Assembly (NCBI GenBank): GCA_009926615.1
Contig: RFOM01000032.1
Location: 1 to 39,837, forward strand
Source of the DNA: Pseudomonadota bacterium
GTDB lineage: Bacteria > Bdellovibrionota_B > Oligoflexia > Silvanigrellales > Silvanigrellaceae
Direction of reading: 5' to 3'
DNA length: 39,837 nt
Shown here: positions 1-8,671 of the stretch, one piece after another
Layout: the number at the start of each line of letters is the position of its first letter
Position numbering within the stretch: the stretch's first letter is position 1
The notes under the pieces: generated by a model
What the model was told of the DNA's origin: nothing
Databases searched by the model: none
Seen by the model: the letters and a program-made list of their open reading frames with translations, nothing else
Program-made: the position numbers and the translations under genes

Positions 1-43
1 GCTCAGCGAAGACAAAAAAGTCTCCGGCGGACTCAATGGACAC
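1..43 (-). CDS. possible 5' end of a reverse-strand gene, cut by window edge
   Basis: On the reverse strand a GTG at 43-41 is preceded by AAAGGA at 48-53, and 14 codons run open to the left edge (reading VSIESAGDFFVFAE). Only the SD-like site and the open frame support this. It is too short for any family assignment and may be chance. If real, it would be divergent from the lipoprotein gene starting at 233. Confidence 0.22.
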   Translation of the reverse strand, partial: MSIESAGDFFVFAE

Positions 44-232
44 CTGTTCCTTTGCTCTGTCAATAGGGTTTTTTGCGTTGGGATATTTTGGTTTTTGTGA
101 GTTATGCGTGTGATTACAGGGTTTTTCGGGAAAGCTCTTTTGTTTTGTTTCAACCTGAGATAACCCCGAGCAGTCCTGACCAAACGTCCGGCAGGCTGAA
201 TTGGTGCCGGAAAAAGTCATCTGGAGGCAAAT

Positions 233-1423
233 GTGAGTCTGTCCATCCGCCGTAGCTTTGCTCCCCTGCTGCTTTTAAGCTTCAGTTCGCTTTTTGCCTG
301 CCGTGCCATGGAGAGTGTCGACAGAGTTGAAAAATCGACCGCCGAAGTGGGCGACAAAATGGACAAAACCAACGACGGAATCGATAAAACCAACAAGAAA
401 ATGGACGAAACCAACGACCACATCGGTGAAACAAACCAAAAAATGGACGATGTGCGCCGCCAGATGGGCGATATGAACGACAAGCTCATCGATACCAACA
501 AGCGTATGGACGGTATGAACCGCGCCCTTGACCGGATGTATCAGGATTTGCGTCAGGGTGATGCTCTGAACGCGCGGCTCAAAACCATTGAAAACCTTAT
601 TTCAACCCCGAAGCTCAAGGGTAAAACTGTTTTCGCCGCACAGTATTTTATGTCCTTCGAATATCAGCTTTGGAAAGGCGAAGGGGTAGACAACGACCCT
701 CTCAGGCAGGTGCTGCTGCGCACTGCCGTTGAAGAGCTCATTCACGTTCTGCGCCGGCTTGCGAAGTCTGATTTGCCGGTGAATGTTCTTGATTCCGACA
801 ACGATCTTATTTCACTTCAGGCGCTCGCACTTTCAGTGCACATGCTGAACCCCAATGCCGAGTACGACCTTCGCTCCAAGAACATGCCTGTCTACTCGAT
901 GCACGATCTTCTCAAAAACTCATTGAAGTTTGGTCATAGTCTTCAGAGCGGCAAAATCAGTTCGGACGAACTCCCCGAATACGCAGCGCTGGCCAACAAA
1001 GAACCCGCTTTGACGCGTTATATTTTTGATCTCAGAACCGCAATGTTGCCGGCACTTGCAGTCTCCTCACTGTCGGACGTGTCCTCGGACAGTTTCTTTT
1101 CGCGCTGGAGTTCCCGCGCGGGTGTGTGGCTGAAACCTTGGACAGCGCGCACTGAAAATTTGAACGAACTGCAGGTCAGCGAACTTTCGGATTGGCTGAA
1201 AATGGCAAATGCAGATGCCGCATTTCTTATTTCGGTCGGCATGCAGCCCAGAGTTGATCCGACGCTGATTCGCATCCTGTCCAACATGAGATTTTCCGAT
1301 TCATCGTCCGGCCGGAATGTCACTGTTGCCGGAGCTGCCAAGAGCAGAGCTTTGGCTGGGCTCAAAACTCAGGTTGAGCAATACCTGACCCAAGTCAAAC
1401 TGCAGACTTCACGCCCGAGGTAA
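233..1423 (+). CDS. lipoprotein with N-terminal heptad-repeat coiled coil
   Basis: The start is the GTG at 233, because TGGAGG lies at 222-227, 5 nt upstream; the overlapping ATG at 231 is followed at once by TGA. Residues 1-22 form a lipoprotein signal peptide ending in L-F-A-C with Cys23 as the lipidation site. Residues 37-106 are about ten consecutive seven-residue units of the type D-x-T-N-x-x-M/I, i.e. a long parallel coiled coil. Residues 107-396 are a mostly helical domain I do not recognise. The coiled coil suggests a trimeric or dimeric envelope-anchored rod, a shape also seen in Lpp-like or tail-fibre-like proteins, but no homology is claimed. The acyltransferase gene follows 5 nt after the stop and is probably cotranscribed. 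Confidence 0.85.
   Translation: MSLSIRRSFAPLLLLSFSSLFACRAMESVDRVEKSTAEVGDKMDKTNDGIDKTNKKMDETNDHIGETNQKMDDVRRQMGDMNDKLIDTNKRMDGMNRALDRMYQDLRQGDALNARLKTIENLISTPKLKGKTVFAAQYFMSFEYQLWKGEGVDNDPLRQVLLRTAVEELIHVLRRLAKSDLPVNVLDSDNDLISLQALALSVHMLNPNAEYDLRSKNMPVYSMHDLLKNSLKFGHSLQSGKISSDELPEYAALANKEPALTRYIFDLRTAMLPALAVSSLSDVSSDSFFSRWSSRAGVWLKPWTARTENLNELQVSELSDWLKMANADAAFLISVGMQPRVDPTLIRILSNMRFSDSSSGRNVTVAGAAKSRALAGLKTQVEQYLTQVKLQTSRPR
341..550 (+). repeat. degenerate 21-bp tandem repeat coding for heptads
   Basis: About ten 21-bp units encode the heptads of the lipoprotein at 233. The best conserved stretch is 362-445, where units read DKTNDGI, DKTNKKM, DETNDHI and GETNQKM. Units further downstream keep the period but have diverged in sequence. 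This looks like growth of a coiled coil by repeat duplication. Confidence 0.75.
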
Positions 1424-1428
1424 ACGGC

Positions 1429-2052
1429 GTGGATTCCGATCCTTCGCTTAAATACCGCGAACAGCACAAGCTCAGGCTGTCTTGGATGCCTTGGCTTTAT
1501 GATTCTCTGAAACCAAATCAAAAACAGTGGGCGCGCGAGTGGCAGTCAGAACTTCAGGCGCTGTTCTGCGATATGGAAACAATCACGTTCGGAGAAGATT
1601 GTTTTATTGCTCCTTCAGCGCGGGTATTTGCCGAACCTGGGCGTCTGATTGACGTGGGATCCGGAGCGCGAATCGCCGCCGACGTGTTTTTGCACGGCCC
1701 CATCCGGCTTGGACGCAATGTGAGTTTAAATGCCCGAGTGACCATTGACGGCGGTGCGGCCGGTGTCATTGTCGGTGACGATACGCGCATTGCCACCGGA
1801 ACCTCAATCTTTGCCTTCGATCACGGGATGCATCCTGATCGCTTGATTCGTGAACAACCTGTGAGGTCGCGCGGCATTACAATAGGCCGCGACGTTTGGA
1901 TCGGTGCCAATGTTTCAATAACGGACGGAGTCCGAATCGGTGATCACTCCGTCATTGCAATGGGAGCCGTGGTCACGCGTGACGTACCTGACTGGGCTGT
2001 TGTTGCGGGTGTGCCGGCCAAGCCGGTCGGAGACCGCAGGGAAAAACGCTGA
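1429..2052 (+). CDS. hexapeptide-repeat acyltransferase (WbbJ/maltose O-acetyltransferase-like)
   Basis: Starts at GTG 1429, 5 nt after the lipoprotein stop, with GAGG at 1417-1420 as SD, so translation is probably coupled. From about residue 60 to 200 the protein is a left-handed beta-helix of hexapeptide repeats. The C-terminal half carries the hallmark pattern of acetyl-CoA/acyl-CoA dependent O-acetyltransferases: FDHGMH with the probable catalytic His132, then IGRDVWIGANVSI, GDHSVIAMGAVVTRD and VVAGVPAKPVG. The 207-residue length is normal for the group. The N-terminal 55 residues are a family-variable helical cap. The acceptor is unknown; sugars of surface polysaccharides are the common substrates. 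It should act in the cytoplasm, as no signal peptide is seen. Confidence 0.88.
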   Translation: MDSDPSLKYREQHKLRLSWMPWLYDSLKPNQKQWAREWQSELQALFCDMETITFGEDCFIAPSARVFAEPGRLIDVGSGARIAADVFLHGPIRLGRNVSLNARVTIDGGAAGVIVGDDTRIATGTSIFAFDHGMHPDRLIREQPVRSRGITIGRDVWIGANVSITDGVRIGDHSVIAMGAVVTRDVPDWAVVAGVPAKPVGDRREKR

Positions 2053-2151
2053 AATTCCGGACTGCCTTGTTCTTCTCCCGTATCGGGTGCAATCTGTGTT
2101 GCGCGAATGTCTGCGCGGAATGCAGACCGGCCTGTCACGGAAGGATGAGCT

Positions 2152-3645
2152 ATGCATAATCGTGTCAAAGGGATTTTTTTAAGACTCCTGTTCATTCCTG
2201 CTTTTTTCTTTTTTTCGTTTTCGCAGCATGAGTTCGCGACTGCCGCTCCATTGTGGCGCAGCGGACGGACTGCTGTTTCTGATTTGCCGGACCTCGAAAA
2301 GCAAATGCTTCTCGGCGCTCCGCTTTCCGATGTGCTGACCGGCGGCTCATACGGAATGACAAGTCAGGTCTGGGAAGATGCTCTTCCGGAGTCATTCGAC
2401 TGGCGTAATTCGGAAGGAATTGATTTCGTGACACCCGTCAAGAACCAAGGACGCTGCGGGAGCTGCGTTGCGTTTGCGGCGGGTTCCACCTTCAATACGC
2501 AAATGAATATCGCTACCCGTTCTCCGGCAAAGTCTTGGAACTTTTCCCCGCAGCATCTGTTTTCCTGCGGCGGCGGATCATGTTCAACAGGTTGGTTTCC
2601 TCAATCGGCTATGGATTTTTTGAGCAGAAAAGGCATTCCCGAAGAGGCCTGTTATCCATATGTGAGCGGAGCAACCGGAGCAGATTTTTCGTGTAAAAAA
2701 ACCTGCGGCGATGCGGGAATGCGAAGTGTTCGTGCTCAGCTGAGAGTCAGGAATCAGCCATTGCGCGCCGCAAGTGTCGATGAGGTCAAAAGAGCTCTTC
2801 TGAATGGACCTCTGATTTCGACAATGAAAGTCTATGACGATTTCTACAGCTACACGGGAGGGGTGTACTACCGTCAGAAAGGAGCCATTCTGGGCGGTCA
2901 TGCTGTCATGATTATCGGCTGGAACAATCAGGACAAAGCTTGGATTGCACGAAACAGCTGGGGAACGGACTGGGGTGAGCAGGGCGACTTCCGGATTTCG
3001 TGGACCGATCCGAGCGGAGTCGGCGGTTCGATCATCGGCCTTCAGCCGAGCGGCGAATTTTTAGGTCTGATTCTTGAAGGAATTTCGGATCGTGATGCAC
3101 TCCGAAAGCCCGTCGAACTGACGCTGCGTTCTGCAAATATTTCTCCGCTCAGCGCAGAACTTGAAGTTAAAGGCAATTCAAGTTTCCCTGCAGCGACCAA
3201 AGTTTTCGGCAGCAACGGCAGAATGGTTTTTGATCCTGCAGAATATGCTGACGGTATTTACACGATTCAGGCGCGCGCCCGTCTGGCAGACGGCACCCAG
3301 AGAATTTCTCAGGCAAAACTCGTCAGCATAATCAAAGGAACAGTCACTGCGTCAATAAAAATAGACAGAATGAAAGCCGGCATGAACGTCTGGGAAACAA
3401 TCGTTCCGCATTTCATCGTTTCCAGTCAGCCGGTTCCGCTGGCACGGGTCCGTTACAAGATCCTGAACGCATCGGGCGGTATTGTTCGAATCAGATACAC
3501 TGAACACACCGCCGACAGAGTCGCAATGAGCCTCAATCCGAAGGGATTGCCTGCAGGTCCCTACACGTTGCTGGCCGAGGCGGTCAGCGATGAGAACATC
3601 GTCGCAGCCTCGGACAGCGTGACTTTCAACATCATCGAAAAGTAA
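2152..3645 (+). CDS. exported papain-family (C1A) cysteine protease with C-terminal beta domain
   Basis: ATG 2152 follows AAGGA (2141-2145). Residues 1-32 are a signal peptide (hydrophobic run rich in Phe, ATAA cleavage region). The papain domain begins near D84-W85 and has the full catalytic set: Gln99 in NQGRCGSC, Cys105, His250 in GGHAVMIIGW and Asn268 in ARNSWGTDWG. Cys139, Cys144, Cys167 and Cys181 look like structural disulfide cysteines. Only about 50 residues lie between the signal peptide and the catalytic domain, so the long inhibitory ERFNIN-type prodomain of many papains is missing. Residues from about 305 to 497 form a beta-rich, probably Ig-like tail, perhaps for wall or substrate binding. 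It is convergent with the small gene ending at 3662 (16 nt gap). Expected site is periplasm or outside the cell. Confidence 0.92.
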   Translation: MHNRVKGIFLRLLFIPAFFFFSFSQHEFATAAPLWRSGRTAVSDLPDLEKQMLLGAPLSDVLTGGSYGMTSQVWEDALPESFDWRNSEGIDFVTPVKNQGRCGSCVAFAAGSTFNTQMNIATRSPAKSWNFSPQHLFSCGGGSCSTGWFPQSAMDFLSRKGIPEEACYPYVSGATGADFSCKKTCGDAGMRSVRAQLRVRNQPLRAASVDEVKRALLNGPLISTMKVYDDFYSYTGGVYYRQKGAILGGHAVMIIGWNNQDKAWIARNSWGTDWGEQGDFRISWTDPSGVGGSIIGLQPSGEFLGLILEGISDRDALRKPVELTLRSANISPLSAELEVKGNSSFPAATKVFGSNGRMVFDPAEYADGIYTIQARARLADGTQRISQAKLVSIIKGTVTASIKIDRMKAGMNVWETIVPHFIVSSQPVPLARVRYKILNASGGIVRIRYTEHTADRVAMSLNPKGLPAGPYTLLAEAVSDENIVAASDSVTFNIIEK

Positions 3646-3661
3646 TCGGGGCCGGCTTGGG

Positions 3662-3973
3662 TTACTTATATTGTTTGCTCAGGCACCGGTTCTTCTCCAG
3701 CGCGACCAGATGATTTTTTATTGTATCTTCCAGCTTGGATTTTTCAATTGAAAGTTTAACCACTTTTTCCTTGCATTTTGTCAGTTCGCCCTGACTCTTG
3801 ATTGTGCTGCATTGTTTGTTGTGACGCTCTACTTCTTTTGTAAATGCGTCGACTTTTCTTTTGTCGGCATCAAGCTTTTTGCTGATGGAGACGCAAGGAT
3901 TTGCAGTTGCAAAAGAGCTGACTGAAAGAGACAGACCGCAAATAAATCCCAGAGCCAAAATTGACTTTAACAT
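3662..3973 (-). CDS. small exported helical protein with four cysteines
   Basis: ATG at 3973-3971 with a strong SD (GGAGGA on the reverse strand around 3978-3983). Residues 1-24 are a clear signal peptide ending A-T-A. The mature part is about 79 residues, highly charged and almost entirely helix-forming, with Cys27, Cys55, Cys67 and Cys97. The spacing would suit a helical hairpin closed by two disulfides (27-97 and 55-67), which is inference. I do not recognise a family. It is a separate gene, divergent from nothing obvious upstream. Confidence 0.75.
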   Translation of the reverse strand: MLKSILALGFICGLSLSVSSFATANPCVSISKKLDADKRKVDAFTKEVERHNKQCSTIKSQGELTKCKEKVVKLSIEKSKLEDTIKNHLVALEKNRCLSKQYK

Positions 3974-4129
3974 AATGTCCTCCGCGTGGTTCCCCGGTCC
4001 CGCACTCCACAGTGCAACGACCTGTTAAAGGAGTTCGGATGGCCGACTTTTAAATTTGAGTGATTATTTTCAACTCTCTGTTTTTGGTTGTGTTTTTGGA
4101 AATAATTAAATTCAGGAAGAATCTTCGGA

Positions 4130-5071
4130 TTAGACCGCCACAAGCTCAATCTCGTCGGTTGGTGAGCCGGATTTGGGAAACGCAAGCCCAAGCGCACACA
4201 TCAAACCCTGTGTGTTTTCGAACGGAAACATATGCCCTGCCTGCGGAACCACCAGCCAGCGTGTCCGCGGGAAGAACTGATAAAAATATCTTATGGCCGA
4301 AGGGTCGCAAATGCGGCTGTCGCTGCCCGCAATCAAATCAACCCTGACGTTTTTGCGTTTCTCTGAATTGATTTTCAGAAATCGGGTTGTGTGAATCGCC
4401 GGCTGACTCTCATAAAGATCAGCTTCCCATTCAGGATCGTGTTTCAATTTCAGAGACTCGTCGGAAAGTGTTTCAAAATTTGCATCGATATAATGTTCAA
4501 TGTGGTGGTCCGGCCAGTTGCGGAAAAACGAGTTTCTTTTGAAGGTGGCAAAGGCTTGCCTGCGGCTGCGGAAGAGCCGCTTGCGACGTCGCGCGGGCCG
4601 GCTCAGCGGATGAATCCCGCGTTGCCCGAAAGCACACGCTGCAGCCCAAAGAAAAGCACTCGAGGGCGCCAGCAGCGGCATATCCAAAAGAATGAGATGA
4701 TCAACGTCTGTTTCACCCGCAGCGTAAAGTGAAAGCCATCCGCCCAGACTATGTCCCGCCAGACTCCAGACCCCCGGAAATTTTTCCTTGAGCGAAACAA
4801 ACAGATGCTTGAGGTCTTCACATAACGCGGCAGGAATTTGGGTTAATCCGTTTTTGTAAGCATCACCGATACCGGCTGCATTCTCACCGTGACCGCGCGC
4901 ATCATATGCAAACACAGAGACGCGGAATTCGTTCGCCCAGCGCTGCAATATGTTGGTGTAGGTCAGAGCTGCGATTCCTGTTGCATGCGAAAACAGAACG
5001 AATCTTTCAGGTTCTCCCTGTTCAGGGTCAAACCGGTAAAGATTGGTTCCGTTGTGAGTGAAATTCTCCAT
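4130..5071 (-). CDS. alpha/beta hydrolase
   Basis: A 313-residue alpha/beta-fold hydrolase. The nucleophile elbow is GHSLGG at residues 106-111 (Ser108), the oxyanion region is near SHATGIAA (28-35), and the catalytic His lies in the C-terminal AGHMFPFE. The probable acid is one of the Asp residues of AGSDSRICD. A basic insertion after the nucleophile strand (RPARRRKRLFRSRR) belongs to the cap region. The order of motifs resembles lysophospholipase/esterase-type hydrolases, but the substrate cannot be read. The ATG at 5071 has no SD; an extended -10 promoter 34 nt upstream gives a short leader. No signal peptide, so cytoplasmic. Confidence 0.88.
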   Translation of the reverse strand: MENFTHNGTNLYRFDPEQGEPERFVLFSHATGIAALTYTNILQRWANEFRVSVFAYDARGHGENAAGIGDAYKNGLTQIPAALCEDLKHLFVSLKEKFPGVWSLAGHSLGGWLSLYAAGETDVDHLILLDMPLLAPSSAFLWAAACAFGQRGIHPLSRPARRRKRLFRSRRQAFATFKRNSFFRNWPDHHIEHYIDANFETLSDESLKLKHDPEWEADLYESQPAIHTTRFLKINSEKRKNVRVDLIAGSDSRICDPSAIRYFYQFFPRTRWLVVPQAGHMFPFENTQGLMCALGLAFPKSGSPTDEIELVAV

Positions 5072-5104
5072 ACTTTATAATTCGGAACTGTACGCTCAAA
5101 CTAA

Positions 5105-5113
5105 AGTATAACA
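5105..5113 (-). promoter_or_regulatory. extended -10 promoter for the alpha/beta hydrolase
   Basis: On the reverse strand the sequence reads TGTTATACT, an extended -10 (TG-N-TATACT). The -35 region is poor, as is usual for extended -10 promoters. The predicted transcript would start near 5098, giving a leader of about 26 nt before the SD-less ATG at 5071. Confidence 0.5.
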
Positions 5114-5224
5114 GCTGATGTTCGTTAAGGAAAATCGGGTTGTTTCTTAAGTAACCGGAATTTTTTGGAAAATAAAATAAGGTCAAGTGCCCGAAAATAG
5201 CAGATGAAAGCGATTTTCAGATGT

Positions 5225-6298
5225 CTACCTGTTGCGGGCCCCTTGACTGTACAAAGCTGCAGAGCAGAGCTTGTAGAGGATTCTGGCTCCCACATTTCCG
5301 TCCCATTCGTCGTTCTTGCGTCCCGATGGCGCCACTTCATTGAGATCGAATCCGACGATTCTCTTTCCCGACAAGGCCAGTTCGCGAAGCAAAAAAGTCG
5401 CCTGATGAAACGACAATCCGCCGGCGACAGGTGTTCCCGTTGAAGGACAAAGAGCCGGATCCAGTCCGTCGATGTCGAAACTGACGTAAACGTTTTGCGG
5501 CAACTTCGCGATCATCTCCTTTACGACCGCGGCCCATGATTTTCCGGACAGAAGCCGGTCACGAATGGCGTAGTCAAAATAACACGAGATCTTTTTATGG
5601 CCGGTCGCGAGTTTGTATTCTTCGTCGCAAAAATCACGGATGCCGACCTGCACCAGCTTGTCCACACCGGGGATTTTGTGGACAACGTTATTCATAATGC
5701 TGGCATGGGAATGTTCGAAACCTTCATAGGCCTGTCGAAGATCGGCGTGGGCATCGACATGCAGAATTCCCAGCTTCGGAAATTTGTGCGCAACCGCCTG
5801 AATCGCACCGAAGGATACGCTGTGGTCTCCGCCGACAATGCCGACGATTTTTTTGTCCGACAAATGCTTTCCGGCTTTTTGAAAAACAATGGAGTTGAGT
5901 TCATGAGAAATTTTGTTGCACTTTTGCAGTTTGACAGCAAGGCCTTTGTTGCTGCCCAAATTTCCGCCGCGGGCAATAATCGGCTTCGAGAGCTGACATC
6001 CCGTTTTATTAAGCGACTTGATTTTCGCAGATTCACTTTCCATGTGAATGCCGAACTCCCACGGCCTTGAAAGACCGTGTTCTGCGTATTCGGCTTCAAA
6101 AAGGTCAAGCTGCGGACTTGCATCGAGGATTGCCTTCGGACCTTTGGCCGTGCCCCGCCCGTAGCTTGTGGTCATTTCAAAAGGAACCGGAATAAGAACA
6201 ACGTTTGATTCCTTGGCTGTGAAAGGCAATCCGAAAACATTGCCGTCCGTCTGACCGGCACCGTTGGGATCAAATTTGCGGATGTCGGCTTTTTTCAT
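5225..6298 (-). CDS. ureohydrolase (arginase/agmatinase family)
   Basis: A binuclear manganese ureohydrolase that cleaves a guanidino group to release urea. The metal-binding motifs are all present: GGDHS with His159, DAHAD at 182-186 (Asp182, His184, Asp186), and SFDIDGLDP at 273-281 (Asp275, Asp277). A loop STGTPVAGGL follows; it resembles arginases at some positions and agmatinases at others, so agmatine versus arginine cannot be decided. At 357 residues it is longer than usual (about 300); an insert at residues 100-148 explains this. The ATG overlaps the TGA of the aspartate kinase gene by 4 nt (ATGA), showing translational coupling. A plausible role is putrescine formation or arginine use. 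Confidence 0.88.
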   Translation of the reverse strand: MKKADIRKFDPNGAGQTDGNVFGLPFTAKESNVVLIPVPFEMTTSYGRGTAKGPKAILDASPQLDLFEAEYAEHGLSRPWEFGIHMESESAKIKSLNKTGCQLSKPIIARGGNLGSNKGLAVKLQKCNKISHELNSIVFQKAGKHLSDKKIVGIVGGDHSVSFGAIQAVAHKFPKLGILHVDAHADLRQAYEGFEHSHASIMNNVVHKIPGVDKLVQVGIRDFCDEEYKLATGHKKISCYFDYAIRDRLLSGKSWAAVVKEMIAKLPQNVYVSFDIDGLDPALCPSTGTPVAGGLSFHQATFLLRELALSGKRIVGFDLNEVAPSGRKNDEWDGNVGARILYKLCSAALYSQGARNR

Positions 6299-7539
6299 GA
6301 CATGAATTCTTTGTGCAGAGATGTGACGGCAGAGTTGAGTTTTGTCCGATCAATGAGACAGGCAACTTTGATTTCGGAGGTTGTCACCAGCCGGACATCG
6401 ATTCCTGCGCTGGCGAGTGCGCGGAACATGCGCGCCGCGACACCTGCGTGAACCCGCATTCCTACGCCGACGATGCTGACTTTGGCGACGTCGGTGTTCA
6501 CTCTGATTTCTGCTTCTGAAGAAATCTTCGACAAAACTTCTTTGGCTTTGGGAACATCTGTGCCGGCGACTGTAAAGTGAATCATCAGGCCTTGCGGACG
6601 GATGTCCTGATTGACGATGTCCACGTTGATACCGTGTGCCGCCAGAGCGCCGAAGACGTCGGCCAGCGTGGTCGGCGTGTGCGGCACCGGACCGAATGAA
6701 AACCAAGCTTCATCGCTTGAATGTGCTACGCCCGTGACCAGTTCGCCTTCAATGGGTTCGTTGTCTGCAATCATCTCTGTACCTTCGTCATTGCTGAATG
6801 TGTTTTTCACGAAAAGCCGGATTCCCCATTTGGCCGCCAGCTGAACACTGCGGATGTGCAGGACCTTGCTTCCCTGACTCGCCATCTCGAGCATCTCTTC
6901 GTGTCTGATTCGCCTGATGATGTGTGCGTCGGGACACACCCGCGGGTCTGCACTGAAAACTCCGTCCACGTCGGTATAGATGACGCACTCCGATGCACCG
7001 ATGCCTGCAGCAATCGCAACCGCTGAAGTGTCGGAGCCGCCTCTTCCCAGCGATGTAAACATGCCGTCCTGTGTGATTCCCTGAAATCCGGCAATGACAG
7101 GAATACATCCCTGTTCAACATGTTTAAGGATTGCATCTTTGTTGACGGACTGAATTGTTGCCCGCGAGTGGAGGTCATCAGTCAGAATACCGGCCTGTGC
7201 CGCGAGCATCGGCACAGGTTTCAAGCCTCTTTTGCGCAGTGCAAAGCTCAAAAGCGCTACCGAAACCTGTTCGCCGCTGGCAACAAGAAGATCGTATTCA
7301 GGGGAGTCGGTCTGATCGGTAAAATGTTTTGCCATTGAGACAAGCCGGTTGGTTTCTCCGGCCATCGCCGAAACAACCACCGCAGACGGACGCTTTTCTA
7401 TGCACAAATTGGCAACGTGCTCGATGCGTTCGAGTGTTCCCATACTTGTGCCGCCGAATTTGAAGACCGGTCCGGAGGCCGAGCGCGATGCGGAACGCGT
7501 CTTTTCCGGAGTCACCGGCTCTGCCGATTTGGAGTTCAT
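6295..7539 (-). CDS. lysC: aspartate kinase
   Basis: Phosphorylates aspartate, the first step to lysine/diaminopimelate, threonine and methionine. Visible motifs are KFGGTS (residues 27-32), SAMAGETN, the GRGGSDTSA loop (165-173) and YTDVDGVFSADPR (188-200). Two C-terminal ACT domains from about residue 260 match feedback-regulated kinases of the monofunctional type. I chose the ATG at 7539 rather than the in-frame GTG at 7557, because AAAGGCGGTGAT directly before it is a one-mismatch copy of the ideal anti-16S sequence. About 20 residues precede KFGGTS, a slightly long N-terminus. It overlaps the ureohydrolase start by 4 nt and lies 64 nt downstream of the GGDEF gene on the same strand. Lysine feedback is likely from the family but not shown. 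Confidence 0.95.
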   Translation of the reverse strand: MNSKSAEPVTPEKTRSASRSASGPVFKFGGTSMGTLERIEHVANLCIEKRPSAVVVSAMAGETNRLVSMAKHFTDQTDSPEYDLLVASGEQVSVALLSFALRKRGLKPVPMLAAQAGILTDDLHSRATIQSVNKDAILKHVEQGCIPVIAGFQGITQDGMFTSLGRGGSDTSAVAIAAGIGASECVIYTDVDGVFSADPRVCPDAHIIRRIRHEEMLEMASQGSKVLHIRSVQLAAKWGIRLFVKNTFSNDEGTEMIADNEPIEGELVTGVAHSSDEAWFSFGPVPHTPTTLADVFGALAAHGINVDIVNQDIRPQGLMIHFTVAGTDVPKAKEVLSKISSEAEIRVNTDVAKVSIVGVGMRVHAGVAARMFRALASAGIDVRLVTTSEIKVACLIDRTKLNSAVTSLHKEFMS

Positions 7540-7580
7540 CAGATCACCGCCTTTCACACTGGAGGTGGGGCGGTTTTAGT

Positions 7581-7603
7581 GGCTTTGTCTCCGGCTGACA
7601 AGC
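7581..7603 (-). terminator. hairpin directly after the GGDEF stop codon, no U-tract
   Basis: GGCTTTGTC (7581-7589) pairs with GACAAGCC (7596-7603) apart from one bulged T, with a 7-nt loop. It begins at the base next to the TAG of the GGDEF gene. No T-run follows on either strand, so it is not a standard intrinsic terminator. It could stabilise the GGDEF mRNA end or attenuate read-through into lysC. Confidence 0.35.
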
Positions 7604-8626
7604 CTAGGATGCTTTGGGCGGAATCACGACCTGTTCATCAAGGGCGCCCGATTGTACGCGGTTCCGGCCTGCCTTTTTCGCGGCATAGAGCAATTGGTCC
7701 GCAAGACCCACAAGTCCCTTGGTTTCAGAGTTTGGGTCCGAACCAAGGTAGGTTGCCGCGCCGACGCTGACGGTCACGCAGGGAGCTGCCGAATTGTGTT
7801 CATGACGTATATTGAGAGCGGCGATGCCGGCAAGAACCCTCTGCGCAATCACTTTTGCTCCTGATACATCGGTGTCGGGAAGAATGATTGAGAACTCCTC
7901 TCCTCCGAAACGCGCAAGCATGTCGCCGGGGCGTTTGATTGTGTTGAGGACTTCCTGCGCAACTCGTCGCAGGCACAGGTCACCCGCCTGATGACCGTAG
8001 GTGTCATTGAAGAATTTAAAATGGTCGACATCGAAAAGCAGAATGGAGAGGGGCTGCCGGTTGCGGCGCGACCGCTTGAATTCCTGCTCAAGAGTCTGGT
8101 CAAAGGCTCTCCGGTTGGCGACTCCGGTGAGCTGGTCGATGAGTGAAAGTTTCATAAGAACCTGCGTTAAATCACGCAGCTGATTCGCAATTTCGGTGAT
8201 TTCATTTTCCCGTGCCTTGCGGCGATCGATTTCGTGATTGAGCCTGAGACTCGCATGGATGCGCGCTTTTGCTTCGCTTTTGTTCAGCGGCTTGCGTATG
8301 AAATCGGAGGCACCGTAAACGTATGCCGTCCGCACCTGCTGATCAAAATCATATTCGGAAGTCACAATTACCGGAACATCTTTGTAACGCACATCTGTTT
8401 TCAGCTGACGCAGCAGGTCGAGTGCTTCCGGACCGTCATCCAGATCCAGAATCAGAAGGTTCACCTGAACCCGCATGACGACGTTGGTTCCGCCGTCGAT
8501 GTTCATGGCATCTCTGAGCTTGGCAAGATTGTTGGTTGAAAACGCATCAAAATGGCCGCCTTCCTGAAGAATCGCGACAATTTCAGCGAGTTGGTTGTTG
8601 TCATGCTCAAATATTGCAATTGCCAT
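7604..8626 (-). CDS. response regulator diguanylate cyclase (REC-GGDEF)
   Basis: Makes cyclic di-GMP. Residues 1-125 are a receiver domain: acidic residues near Glu7/Asp9, probable phosphoacceptor Asp61 in LLILDLDD, Thr89 and Lys112 in the RKPL motif. A linker helix leads to the GGDEF domain (about 160-325), whose active site is GGEEF at 241-245. The allosteric inhibition site RxxD is present at Arg232-Asp235, exactly five residues before GGEEF, so product inhibition is expected. SD GGAGG lies upstream of ATG 8626. No sensor kinase is adjacent. It is divergent from the LysA-nitroreductase gene and may be cotranscribed with lysC and the ureohydrolase. Confidence 0.95.
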   Translation of the reverse strand: MAIAIFEHDNNQLAEIVAILQEGGHFDAFSTNNLAKLRDAMNIDGGTNVVMRVQVNLLILDLDDGPEALDLLRQLKTDVRYKDVPVIVTSEYDFDQQVRTAYVYGASDFIRKPLNKSEAKARIHASLRLNHEIDRRKARENEITEIANQLRDLTQVLMKLSLIDQLTGVANRRAFDQTLEQEFKRSRRNRQPLSILLFDVDHFKFFNDTYGHQAGDLCLRRVAQEVLNTIKRPGDMLARFGGEEFSIILPDTDVSGAKVIAQRVLAGIAALNIRHEHNSAAPCVTVSVGAATYLGSDPNSETKGLVGLADQLLYAAKKAGRNRVQSGALDEQVVIPPKAS

Positions 8627-8671
8627 AGCCGGAGCCTCCCGAAGGGTGTTCGGAAGATTATCTTCAAACTT

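Noticed and set aside
5597..6070. forward frame inside the ureohydrolase gene
   Set aside because: No SD and a mirror of the conserved metal-binding region.
7540..7603. possible lysine riboswitch before lysC
   Set aside because: Only 64 nt separate the genes, too short for the class, and no matching core is seen.
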